This document shows, in pieces, positions 26,413 to 34,658 of a stretch of 64,000 nt of DNA. Position 1 is the first letter of the stretch. Every line of letters starts with the position of its first letter. Under the pieces are notes generated by a model that was not told the DNA's origin, ran no database searches, and saw nothing but the letters and a program-made list of their open reading frames with translations. A program made the translations under genes and the position numbers. Source of the stretch: Paenibacillus caui (lineage in GTDB: Bacteria > Bacillota > Bacilli > Paenibacillales > Paenibacillaceae); NCBI RefSeq assembly GCF_019904135.1, contig NZ_JAIOGQ010000010.1:1-64000 (forward strand), in the 5' to 3' direction.

Positions 26413-27516
26413 TTATTCCAGAAAATCCTTAAGCCGCTTGCTACGGCTCGGATGTCTCAATTTCCGCAGCGCTTTCGCTTCGATCTGACGAATCCGTTCG
26501 CGGGTTACACCGAATTCCTTGCCTACTTCCTCCAAGGTCCGGGTACGCCCGTCGTCAAGCCCAAAGCGAAGACGGAGCACATTTTCTTCACGTTCCGTCA
26601 GCGTATCGAGCACATCTTCCAGCTGCTCCTTAAGCAGCTCATAGGCTGCGGCATCGGCAGGCGCCGGGGCATCCGAATCCTCGATGAAATCGCCCAAATT
26701 CGAATCATTCTCCTCCCCGATCGGCGTCTCAAGCGAAACCGGTTCCTGGGCAACCTTCATGATCTCCCGAACCTTATCGGGGGTAAGGTCCATTTCCTTC
26801 GCAATTTCTTCCGGCGTAGGCTCACGCCCGAGATCCTGCAAGAGCTGACGGGAAACACGAATCAGCTTGTTAATGGTCTCGACCATATGCACAGGAATCC
26901 GAATCGTCCGTGCCTGGTCTGCGATCGCACGGGTAATGGCCTGGCGAATCCACCAGGTAGCGTAGGTACTGAATTTGAATCCTTTGGAATAATCAAATTT
27001 CTCAACCGCTTTGATCAGGCCCATGTTGCCTTCCTGAATCAGATCAAGAAACTGCATGCTGCGTCCAACATATCTTCGCGCAATGCTGACAACAAGCCGG
27101 AGATTGGCCTCAGCCAGGCGGCGTTTGGCTTCTTCGTCGCCCTGATCAATCCGCTTGGCCAGCTCGATTTCTTCCTGTGCGGACAACAGCGGCACACGGC
27201 CGATCTCTTTAAGATACATCCGGACAGGATCATTAATCTTAATGCCTGGCGGAAGGTTTAAGTCGTCAATTTGGAATTCATCCACATCGGATTCCGACGG
27301 CTCCGGTTCTTCTTCGACATCACCGCCGACATCGATGCCGATTTCGGACAGATGCTCCATAAATTCATCAATTTGGTCCTGTTCCTGCTCAAACGGAGCC
27401 AATTTGTTTATGATCTCTTTGGCGGTCAATGAAGAGGACGATTTGCCTTGTTCAATCAGTTGCTCTTTCACCTGTTCAAGCGTCAGTTCCGATTCTATAT
27501 GTTGATCGTTAGCCAT
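26413..27516 (-). CDS. sigA: RNA polymerase primary sigma factor SigA
   Basis: A 367-residue group 1 sigma factor. Region 1.1 is acidic (about 45-75). Regions 1.2-2.4 run from [11 protein letters not shown] to [17 protein letters not shown] (about 95-205) and include the core-binding and -10 recognition helices. Region 3 has [11 protein letters not shown], and region 4.2 has [21 protein letters not shown]. Length and sequence are those of Bacillales SigA. AGGAGGGGG precedes the ATG. Unlike in most Bacillales, dnaG is not immediately upstream; a divergent secreted-protein gene and a candidate small RNA are there instead. Confidence 0.97.
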   Translation of the reverse strand: MANDQHIESELTLEQVKEQLIEQGKSSSSLTAKEIINKLAPFEQEQDQIDEFMEHLSEIGIDVGGDVEEEPEPSESDVDEFQIDDLNLPPGIKINDPVRMYLKEIGRVPLLSAQEEIELAKRIDQGDEEAKRRLAEANLRLVVSIARRYVGRSMQFLDLIQEGNMGLIKAVEKFDYSKGFKFSTYATWWIRQAITRAIADQARTIRIPVHMVETINKLIRVSRQLLQDLGREPTPEEIAKEMDLTPDKVREIMKVAQEPVSLETPIGEENDSNLGDFIEDSDAPAPADAAAYELLKEQLEDVLDTLTEREENVLRLRFGLDDGRTRTLEEVGKEFGVTRERIRQIEAKALRKLRHPSRSKRLKDFLE

Positions 27517-27576
27517 CGGCAGGCTCCCCCTCCTCCTGAAATAAGCACAATTACAAGCGGATTCCTAAGTCACCGT

Positions 27577-27606
27577 TTGACAAAACCGCATAAAATATGG
27601 TATGAT
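27577..27606 (+). promoter_or_regulatory. sigma-A promoter of a candidate small RNA
   Basis: TTGACA (27577-27582), 18-bp spacer and TATGAT (27601-27606) face away from sigA. Confidence 0.7.
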
Positions 27607-27612
27607 GATGAA

Positions 27613-27729
27613 AAATAAAGCAGTCTTTCAGACGGTTTTTTATCGCTATCCGTCATTATAACATATTTTTATTTCTACTTCAATACGTCTATTTGCTGGG
27701 CAGTTCCCTTAAGGGAACTGCCCTTTTTG
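27613..27729 (+). ncRNA. candidate small RNA divergent from sigA
   Basis: A consensus promoter is followed about 85 bp later by a perfect terminator, GGGCAGTTCCC/GGGAACTGCCC with TTTTT (27698-27728). The predicted transcript is about 117 nt. The only reading frame inside starts within the promoter -10 and is 19 codons with no ribosome site. The terminator is oriented for the plus strand only. The remaining 27730-27937 holds nothing else I can recognise. Function unknown. Confidence 0.5.
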
Positions 27730-27937
27730 GACTGATTTTTCCATAAAAATCAGCCGCGGCAGGTCAGACTGCTGATTCCTTTTTCTTATATGATATTAAT
27801 CTTTTACCCCCTTCTGCCACTGTCATAACCCCCAGATTTTCTTTCAATACGATATATCGCGACTATTGACCTATGATTCTGATCCTGATTCATGTCGACA
27901 TAGATTACATAGCCTGTTTGCGAATACGTTATAAGAG

Positions 27938-28849
27938 ATGAAAGGGGCGAAATTACACACGAAATTTATGAGAGAACGGCGCTTTCTGATCGGTTTGGTC
28001 GGTGCAGTTGTTTTGCTGGTTGCCGGAGGATTCCATAAGCCGGAGAGGGCATCGGCAGCTGCCGGAACAAGGGCGACATGGGTATGGGATGCCTCCTTGA
28101 TCCGAAGCGAGCCCCGCGAAATCATAAGCTTTGTCTCAGAGCATCATGTGGACGTCATCTACCTGCAAATCAGCCGCAAACTGGAAATATCCGACTACCA
28201 GGCATTTATCAAGCTCGCCACGGCGAAAAATATCAAGATTATGGCCCTGGACGGAGACCCGGAGTGGATCAAACCCGAACGGTGCGGCCAAACGGACACC
28301 TTGTTTGAATGGCTCCGGAGCTATCAGCAAGCTTCCGCCAAGGATGAACGATTCAGTGAAATTCACCTGGACATAGAGCCCTACCGTCTGGACGAATGGA
28401 ACAAGAATAAAAGCAAAGTAATCGCCAGCTGGCAAAGCACTGTTCAGTACACAACCGATCAGGCTCGCAGCCTGAATCTTCCTTTATCAGCCGATCTGCC
28501 GTTCTGGCTGGACCAATACCGGACAGCGGACGGCAAGCAAACGCTCAGCAGTTGGATGATCGGCAAGCTTGATTCTGTCACGATTATGTCGTACAGAAAC
28601 AGCGCCTCCGGGATATATAACGCAGCTGCTGGCGAACTGCGGGAAGCTGCGGATTTGGGTAAAACCATCCGTTTGGCGGTGGAAACGAACCGTTCGAACG
28701 AAGGCGCCTTTATTTCCTTCTACGGAAAAGATGCAGCAGTGATGGAACGGGAGCTTGGCCGTTTGGAGCAGCTTGCCGGCAGTTATTCGTCTTTTGCCGG
28801 AATAGCGGTTCACGATTATAAGGGATGGAAAGCTCTGAAGAATCACTAG
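27938..28849 (+). CDS. secreted TIM-barrel-like protein of unknown function
   Basis: A 303-residue protein. An N-terminal signal peptide begins at MRERRFLIGLVGAVVLL and has a likely cleavage after ASA near residue 40. The mature part has the periodic beta-alpha pattern of a TIM barrel: TWVWDASLI, VDVIYLQIS, IMALDGDPEW, FSEIHLDIEPY, LSADLPFW, VTIMSYRN and AGIAVHDY. The HLDIEPY strand end, with acidic residues, resembles glycoside-hydrolase-like catalytic positions. No family could be assigned. The start could be 27938 or the ATG ten codons later; neither has a strong ribosome site. Confidence 0.65.
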   Translation: MKGAKLHTKFMRERRFLIGLVGAVVLLVAGGFHKPERASAAAGTRATWVWDASLIRSEPREIISFVSEHHVDVIYLQISRKLEISDYQAFIKLATAKNIKIMALDGDPEWIKPERCGQTDTLFEWLRSYQQASAKDERFSEIHLDIEPYRLDEWNKNKSKVIASWQSTVQYTTDQARSLNLPLSADLPFWLDQYRTADGKQTLSSWMIGKLDSVTIMSYRNSASGIYNAAAGELREAADLGKTIRLAVETNRSNEGAFISFYGKDAAVMERELGRLEQLAGSYSSFAGIAVHDYKGWKALKNH

Positions 28850-28892
28850 CTTGCCTCATCATCCTAATCCAATCAGGAAGCCCCAACCTAAA

Positions 28893-28930
28893 ACCGGGTC
28901 TGTGAATGGTTCACAAACCCGGTAACTCTT
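28893..28930 (+). terminator. terminator after the secreted protein gene
   Basis: ACCGGGT and ACCCGGT with an inner GAA/TTC form a stem followed by a short T-rich tail. Confidence 0.6.
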
Positions 28931-28990
28931 TCAATCCGAATGAAACAATGGAAGCCTGCTTTGGATACCTCCGCCATTCAAACTTCGGGT

Positions 28991-30295
28991 TCAGCCTGCC
29001 GGCTGAATCTCAATCCGCAGGAACCTTGTCTTCTCTCTTTCCAGCACGGTAAAGAGAAATCCTTCATATTCATACCCCTGGCCTTCATCCAGCATCTCCT
29101 GATGCGCATACAACCAGCCTCCAACCGTGTCCCATTCCTCCGAGTCCATTTCGAGCGGCAGATAACGGGACAATTGCGTCAAGGACAACTTGCCGTCTAC
29201 TATCAAATGATTGCCCGAAAGCACTTGAACGGTCTCTTGTTCCTCGTCATCGAACTCGTCCCGGATTTCCCCGACAATTTCCTCAAGAATATCCTCGATG
29301 GTCACCATACCGGAAGTACCGCCGTACTCATCGATCAGGATGGCAATGTGCGTCCGTTCCTTCTGCATCTTTGTCAGAAGGTCATTTACTAGCATCGTTT
29401 CCGCTACGGACAATACGGGCTGAATGAGCGTTGAGACGTCCAAATCCGGCTGATCGTCATAAGACAGAAAAAACTGCTTTGTATTAATAATCCCGATCAC
29501 ATGGTCCTTGCTGTCCTGAACGACCGGGAAACGGGTATATTGCTGCTCCTTGATAATCTTCAAATTCTCTTCTCTTGATAAATTCGTATATAGACAAACC
29601 ATATCAGTTCTGGGCACCATAATTTCTTTAGCCAGCATATCATCAAAGGCAAAGATTCTGCTCATGTACCCGTATTCCGACTGGTTGATCTTTCCGCTTT
29701 CAAAGCTCTCGTTCAAAATAATCTGCAATTCTTCCTCCGAATGCGCCTCTTCGTGCTCCGAAGCCGGCTTGATCCCGAACAGTCGCACCAGCTGGTTGGC
29801 CGAACCATTCAGCAACCAGATAAAAGGATACATCAGTCTGTTAAACCAGATAATCGCGCCTGCAGTCATCAGCATAATCGTCTCCGTCTTGCGGATCGCA
29901 ATCGTCTTGGGCGCCAATTCACCGACAACAACGTGAAAATACGTCATAATTGCAAAAGCCAATACGAGCGATATGGCGCTGCTCAGCGCATCCGGTACAT
30001 GCAGGGCATGAAACAAAGGATGCAGCAGCTTCTCAACTGTGGATTCTCCGAGGAAACCGAGTCCGAGGGAGGTAATCGTAATTCCCAGCTGGCAGGCCGA
30101 CAAGTAGCCGTCCAGACGGGCCAGTACCTTTTTGACCGCCAGAGCCTTCCTGTTGCCTTCCGCGATCAGTTGATCAACCCGGCTTTGACGCATACGTACT
30201 GCGGCAAATTCCACAGCTACGAAGAACGCCGATAATCCGATCAGCAATACAACCATAATTAATTTTAACCCAAGCCTGTCACTATCCACTAACAC
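28991..30295 (-). CDS. CNNM/HlyC-CorC family membrane protein
   Basis: A 434-residue hemolysin-family protein. A DUF21/CNNM membrane domain with four hydrophobic segments (about 10-165) ends in the conserved VVGELAPKTIAI helix. A CBS pair (about 215-335) contains KEIMVPRTDM and EYGGTSGMVTIEDILEEIVGE. A CorC_HlyC domain (about 350-430) closes the protein. Relatives transport or sense Mg2+ or Co2+. The gene is single. A 22-bp perfect palindrome sits 15 bp upstream of its start. Confidence 0.9.
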   Translation of the reverse strand: MLVDSDRLGLKLIMVVLLIGLSAFFVAVEFAAVRMRQSRVDQLIAEGNRKALAVKKVLARLDGYLSACQLGITITSLGLGFLGESTVEKLLHPLFHALHVPDALSSAISLVLAFAIMTYFHVVVGELAPKTIAIRKTETIMLMTAGAIIWFNRLMYPFIWLLNGSANQLVRLFGIKPASEHEEAHSEEELQIILNESFESGKINQSEYGYMSRIFAFDDMLAKEIMVPRTDMVCLYTNLSREENLKIIKEQQYTRFPVVQDSKDHVIGIINTKQFFLSYDDQPDLDVSTLIQPVLSVAETMLVNDLLTKMQKERTHIAILIDEYGGTSGMVTIEDILEEIVGEIRDEFDDEEQETVQVLSGNHLIVDGKLSLTQLSRYLPLEMDSEEWDTVGGWLYAHQEMLDEGQGYEYEGFLFTVLEREKTRFLRIEIQPAG

Positions 30296-30309
30296 AACAT
30301 CTCCTTTAA

Positions 30310-30331
30310 TAGATAAATACTTATTTATCTA
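30310..30331. promoter_or_regulatory. 22-bp palindrome upstream of the CNNM gene
   Basis: TAGATAAATA and TATTTATCTA are perfect arms around CT. The site lies between the divergent CNNM and protease genes and could be an operator. It does not fit Zur, Fur or MntR consensus closely. Confidence 0.4.
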
Positions 30332-30430
30332 CGAAAAAGATAGCCCAAGGTTTCAAATAATCCGAATTGGCCTCACCATTTGCACAGACGGTCATAAAAT
30401 GTACTACTCTCACGAAGAAGGTGATGCGAA

Positions 30431-31492
30431 TTGGCTGACTTTCGGGCAGCGAATCTCATGAAAGAACGTCTGTCCAGACAGCTTCTTAAACAGCGTGGCA
30501 TCCATGCCGTAGGTGTCGGGTACCGTCATCCGGGAAAACCCCGCCGGGGAGCTGCCGTTATCGTTTATACAGGCTCTTTTTCCTCTTCCGGGCTGAGCAA
30601 AATAAAACCTGAACGCAAACACACAAAGTCGATGCGCTTCAAAGGCAAAAAAATTTCCGTGCCGATCCGGTATGTTCAAGCACAGAAATTTCGTGCCCAT
30701 GCGGCTCATGGCTCGAACTACACACGTAGAATCCGCCCTGTGATCGCGGGCTACAGCGTCGGGACCGATAACGAGTCCGGCACTGCTGGTCTTATCGTTT
30801 CAGGCAAGGGCGGCTCGCGGTATTTGCTCAGCAATAACCATGTGCTGAACAAAAATAACCGCAGCGGTTATACAGCAACTCTTCAGCCGGGCGGTGCGGA
30901 CGGCGGGACCGTGCAAAGGGATAAAATCGGCAGACTTTACCGTTTCGTGAAATTAAAGAAGAAAGGGACCAATTATATCGATGCAGCCTTGTCCCTGCCC
31001 ATCCGCCGCAGCATTCTTTCCCCCCGCTACGCCAAATTCGGCGCCCTTCCCGGACACGTGGCATCCTATCGGGTCGGCGAACGTTTCAAGAAGGTGGGAA
31101 GGACGACCGGGCTCGTTTACGGAACGGTAGATTCGATCAATACAGATGTACGAGTTTCTTATGGAGATTTTGGAAATCTAGGCGAAATCCTGTTCAAGAA
31201 CCAGAGCATTATCCGCGGAGATAAACCTGTCTCTCTCGCCGGAGATTCGGGCTCCGTCTGGCTCAGAAGCAAGGACAACTATGCGGCTGCCGTGAATTTC
31301 GCCGGGTCCGATAACGGAAAGCTGTCCATTTCATTCCCGGTACAATGGGCGCTGAAGACTTTCGGCGTCAGGGTTGCAAAGCCGCGCCGTTCCCGCCGGG
31401 GCAGCAGAAAAATTAGAGGCAGCAAGCACTCGTACATGAAATCTCTTACAGCCAAGGAACGTTCGAATCTGCGCATCATCATTGCTCATTAA
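30431..31492 (+). CDS. trypsin-like peptidase without signal peptide
   Basis: A 353-residue protein with a chymotrypsin-like fold. The probable triad is His 137 in LLSNNHVLN, Asp 184 in NYIDAAL and Ser 273 in SLAGDSGSVW. The TAGLIVSGKGGSRYLLSNNHVL strand-turn is typical of bacterial trypsin-like proteases. The first 100 residues are basic and carry no signal peptide or membrane segment. The C-terminus is also highly basic (KPRRSRRGSRKIRGSK), suggesting nucleic-acid or surface binding. The TTG start follows AGAAGGTG. It may act inside the cell or in spores, which is inference. Confidence 0.7.
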   Translation: MADFRAANLMKERLSRQLLKQRGIHAVGVGYRHPGKPRRGAAVIVYTGSFSSSGLSKIKPERKHTKSMRFKGKKISVPIRYVQAQKFRAHAAHGSNYTRRIRPVIAGYSVGTDNESGTAGLIVSGKGGSRYLLSNNHVLNKNNRSGYTATLQPGGADGGTVQRDKIGRLYRFVKLKKKGTNYIDAALSLPIRRSILSPRYAKFGALPGHVASYRVGERFKKVGRTTGLVYGTVDSINTDVRVSYGDFGNLGEILFKNQSIIRGDKPVSLAGDSGSVWLRSKDNYAAAVNFAGSDNGKLSISFPVQWALKTFGVRVAKPRRSRRGSRKIRGSKHSYMKSLTAKERSNLRIIIAH

Positions 31493-31540
31493 GCCAAAGA
31501 CAGGGTGGAAACCATTCTTCCACCCTGTCTTTGGCTTTTC
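31491..31540. terminator. perfect 20-bp terminator stem
   Basis: AAGCCAAAGACAGGGTGGAA pairs with its exact complement at 31518-31537 and ends in TTTTC. Confidence 0.85.
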
Positions 31541-31544
31541 TCTT

Positions 31545-32483
31545 CTAATGCTTAAGTTCTGTCATATATGCCGCGAGAAGCCGGTAAGACTCGCGTCTTT
31601 GTTCATAGTCCGAAATTGGAGTTCCGATCAAAAACTCCTCAGTCTGATACTGCTTCTGCAACTTGGTCAAAGCGCTGAAGACTTCGGCCGGACTGCCTGC
31701 TATACTATGCCTGCTGCGGGAGGCTCCCTCTTCATCGGGTCTGAACCCCCTGCTCTCCTCCGTCAGTTGAACGGCTTTGGCCGAGGTCTCCGCACATATG
31801 AGATTGACAGCCACTATGGTCCTCGGCTCCTTCAAGCATTCGGAGGGTACAAATTGTTCCCGGTAGGCGGATAATACAGCTTCTCCGTCTTCATCGCTCA
31901 TAAATCCGCCAAATACATATCCGCATCCGTTGGCAGCGGCATAAGCGGCGCTTTTTCGGCCAGTTCCGAGCAGCCATAGCTCCGGCCTGGCTTGCGGCAC
32001 GGGCCTGGCTGATACAGGCTGGCCGTCATACCGATAGTCCCCGCCAAGAAGCTGAATCAGCGACCTGACCGATTCCTCCATGCCGTAGACCCGCTGAAGA
32101 AAGTTCCCGCTAAGGGCCATCGAAGCATGCGCGGGGCCGCCCGGAGCCCGGCCAATGCCAAGATCGATCCGGCCCGGGTACAAGGCCGATAACAAATGAA
32201 AGGTTTCGGCCACCTTCAGCGGACTGTAATGCGGCAGGAGCAAGGCTCCGGTCCCCAGCCGGATCCGGCTGGTCACGGCTCCGATATGGGACAGCAGCAC
32301 CTCGGGAGCCGCGCAGGCCAGACCGGGAAGATCATGATGCTCTGCAGCCCAGTAACGTTCATATCCCCACTGTTCAGCCAATCGGGCGAGCAGGGATGCT
32401 TCAGCAAGGGCTGACTCTGCTGTAATTCCTTCCGGTTGGGGAACGAGATCCAGAACCCCCAGCCGGAAAGGCCGAATACTCAT
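31545..32483 (-). CDS. LLM class flavin-dependent oxidoreductase
   Basis: A 312-residue luciferase-like monooxygenase of the single-chain group. The sequence runs RYWAAEHHDLPGLACAAPEVLL (about 43-64), IRLGTGALLLPHYSPLKVAE (about 73-92) and GRIDLGIGRAPGG (about 104-116). These are the FMN and substrate-binding landmarks. The LWLLGTGRKSAAYAA segment is also conserved. The substrate is unknown. The gene is single and separated by 31 bp from pullulanase downstream of it on the same strand. Confidence 0.85.
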   Translation of the reverse strand: MSIRPFRLGVLDLVPQPEGITAESALAEASLLARLAEQWGYERYWAAEHHDLPGLACAAPEVLLSHIGAVTSRIRLGTGALLLPHYSPLKVAETFHLLSALYPGRIDLGIGRAPGGPAHASMALSGNFLQRVYGMEESVRSLIQLLGGDYRYDGQPVSARPVPQARPELWLLGTGRKSAAYAAANGCGYVFGGFMSDEDGEAVLSAYREQFVPSECLKEPRTIVAVNLICAETSAKAVQLTEESRGFRPDEEGASRSRHSIAGSPAEVFSALTKLQKQYQTEEFLIGTPISDYEQRRESYRLLAAYMTELKH

Positions 32484-32514
32484 AATCCCTGTTCTCCCTT
32501 CTTAAATACGAGGT

Positions 32515-34476
32515 TTAATGTCCCGATACGGCCAGTACGACCATTCCGATGCCGGAAACCGCCAGGCGGTTTCCATCCAGTTCCTGGACGATCTCCCCGC
32601 CGAAACGGACCTCCCACCGGCCAAGCTGCGGAAGATAAGACTCCATTTTTTCCCGGATCGCATTGTAAATTACGTAAAGATGAAGATCCGGATCGCCGCC
32701 TGCATGATTTCGGAGTGTAAAGGCTACAGAATGGAAAGGAGACAGCTCGAAATACAAATGATTGCGGATCAATTCCGCAGAACGCAGCCGGAAGGCGGGA
32801 TGGGCTCTGCGAAGCCCGATCAACGCTTTCATATAATCAACATCATCCGTATGAACATGGCACCGGTCCCAATCAAGACGATTGATCAAATCGCTGGAAT
32901 TGTAGCTGTTCTCCACGCCGTTCTTGGTACGGAGAAATTCCTGGCCGGCGTGCAGAAAGGGAATGCCTTGGCATGTTAGAATGATAGCCGAAGCGAGACG
33001 GTGCATATCCCTCCGGAGCAGATTGGAATCACTGCCGGTCGAACGTACAATTTTGTCCCATAACGTATGATTATCATGGCACTCCGCATAATTCACAGAC
33101 TGTACGGGTTCATCCGAAAATCCGCGAATCTCTTCGCTGTAGCGGATTCCGCCGGCGATTCCCCTTCGTATGTCGTGCTCCATCCCGCCTCTGCCGGTAA
33201 CAAAACCGCCCGTTTGCGCATCAAATACATGCCCCTTGATCGCATCGCGGATAATATCGCTGAAATGGCCGATACCCGGCATTTTTCCCGCATTTTCAAA
33301 GGTAGCCAGGCGGTCCTTCGGCAGTTCGGTCGGAATGATCCAGCCTTCCCCATACACCAGAATGGTCGGATCGATTTGATTCAGCCGGGCCCGGATCTCA
33401 TTCATCGTGTCCACATCGATCAGCCCCATCAGGTCGAACCGAAATCCGTCAAGATGATATTCTTCCGCCCAGTAGACGACGGAATCGACGATGAACTTGG
33501 ATACCATGCGCCTCTGCGACGCGACATCATTGCCGCAGCCCGATCCGTTGGAAAATGTTCCGTTAGGTGTGTAGCGCAGATAATATCCCGGCACCAGTTT
33601 TGTAAAATTGGCAATATATCCATCATAGACATGGTTGTAAACCACATCCATGACTACGCGCAGGCCACGGTCGTGAAGCGATTGGATCAGCTGCTTCAAT
33701 TCCCGGATCCGGACGGACGGCTGGTAAGGATCCGTCGCATAGGAGCCCTCGGGAACATTATAATTTTTGGGATCATATCCCCAATTATATTGAGGTTCAT
33801 CCAGACGGGTCTCATCTACGCTTTCAGTAGAGTAATCAAAGAAGGGCAGAAGCTGCACATGGGTCACCCCGAGCCCCGCGATATGGTCAAGCCCGGTGGG
33901 AATCCCTCCGGGACCTTTGGTTCCGCTCTCGCCAAGACCGAGATATTTGCCTTTATGAGTCGCGCCGCTCGCCGGATGAATGGTTGCATCCCGGATATGC
34001 ACTTCATAGATAATGGCGTCCAAATGGGAAGCAAGCTCCGGCTTATCCTTGGTCCAGCGTTCCGGGTTGGTCGCGCCAAGGTCGATGATGACGCCCCTGT
34101 CCCCGTTTACTCCGACTGCTCTGGCATAAGGATCAGCCGCTTCGTTCAGTTCATCTCCGATCTGTACCAGGTAGGTATAGTAACGATTTTTCTGATCCCC
34201 TTCAAGCTCGAGAACCCAGGTACCCTGTATATCCCGCCGCATGCTGTGCTGCTGCGCTTGCTGCGAATCCCATTCATCATACAGGCATACCCAAGCTTCG
34301 CTCGCCGTAGGGGCCCACAATCGAAACCAGGTTCGCTCTGCCGAATAATTTGCCCCGAGATCGGTTCCATCATAATAGAAGGCTTCATCAAATTCCGGAT
34401 CAAAAACGCTGAGTCCACCAGTAATGACAGGATCCCCGTAATTGCTCGTCATTTCCCTTTCCTTCTGAACGGACAA
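32515..34476 (-). CDS. pulA: type I pullulanase
   Basis: A 653-residue GH13 debranching enzyme that cleaves alpha-1,6 links in pullulan or limit dextrins. A CBM48-like N-terminal domain covers about 40-130. The type I signature YNWGYDPKNYNVPEGSYA is at 230-247. Catalytic motifs are DVVYNH (about 277), GFRFDLMG with nucleophile Asp 348, YGEGW with acid/base Glu 377, and CHDNHT near 475. No signal peptide is present, so it acts in the cytosol, fitting glycogen breakdown with the nearby glgP. The TTG at 34476 has GGGGGAGG; ATG 34452 is an alternative. Confidence 0.92.
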   Translation of the reverse strand: MSVQKEREMTSNYGDPVITGGLSVFDPEFDEAFYYDGTDLGANYSAERTWFRLWAPTASEAWVCLYDEWDSQQAQQHSMRRDIQGTWVLELEGDQKNRYYTYLVQIGDELNEAADPYARAVGVNGDRGVIIDLGATNPERWTKDKPELASHLDAIIYEVHIRDATIHPASGATHKGKYLGLGESGTKGPGGIPTGLDHIAGLGVTHVQLLPFFDYSTESVDETRLDEPQYNWGYDPKNYNVPEGSYATDPYQPSVRIRELKQLIQSLHDRGLRVVMDVVYNHVYDGYIANFTKLVPGYYLRYTPNGTFSNGSGCGNDVASQRRMVSKFIVDSVVYWAEEYHLDGFRFDLMGLIDVDTMNEIRARLNQIDPTILVYGEGWIIPTELPKDRLATFENAGKMPGIGHFSDIIRDAIKGHVFDAQTGGFVTGRGGMEHDIRRGIAGGIRYSEEIRGFSDEPVQSVNYAECHDNHTLWDKIVRSTGSDSNLLRRDMHRLASAIILTCQGIPFLHAGQEFLRTKNGVENSYNSSDLINRLDWDRCHVHTDDVDYMKALIGLRRAHPAFRLRSAELIRNHLYFELSPFHSVAFTLRNHAGGDPDLHLYVIYNAIREKMESYLPQLGRWEVRFGGEIVQELDGNRLAVSGIGMVVLAVSGH

Positions 34477-34658
34477 CTTCAGCTTCCTCCCCCTTCTTCA
34501 GGCTGTTGATTGAACAGGCAATGACACCGTTTGCACATTAAATACATTATATAGCAGTATTTTCCCGAATAAAAGTTACATCTGGACAGAAACACCAGAA
34601 AAGGCGCATGTTCTCGCCAGGCAATGCTGTTCAGGCGAACCTATCACCCTCCCGGATA

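Noticed and set aside
33067-34509. Long plus-strand reading frame of 480 codons
   Set aside because: It is antisense to pullulanase, whose full catalytic motifs are on the minus strand; the plus-strand product resembles nothing.
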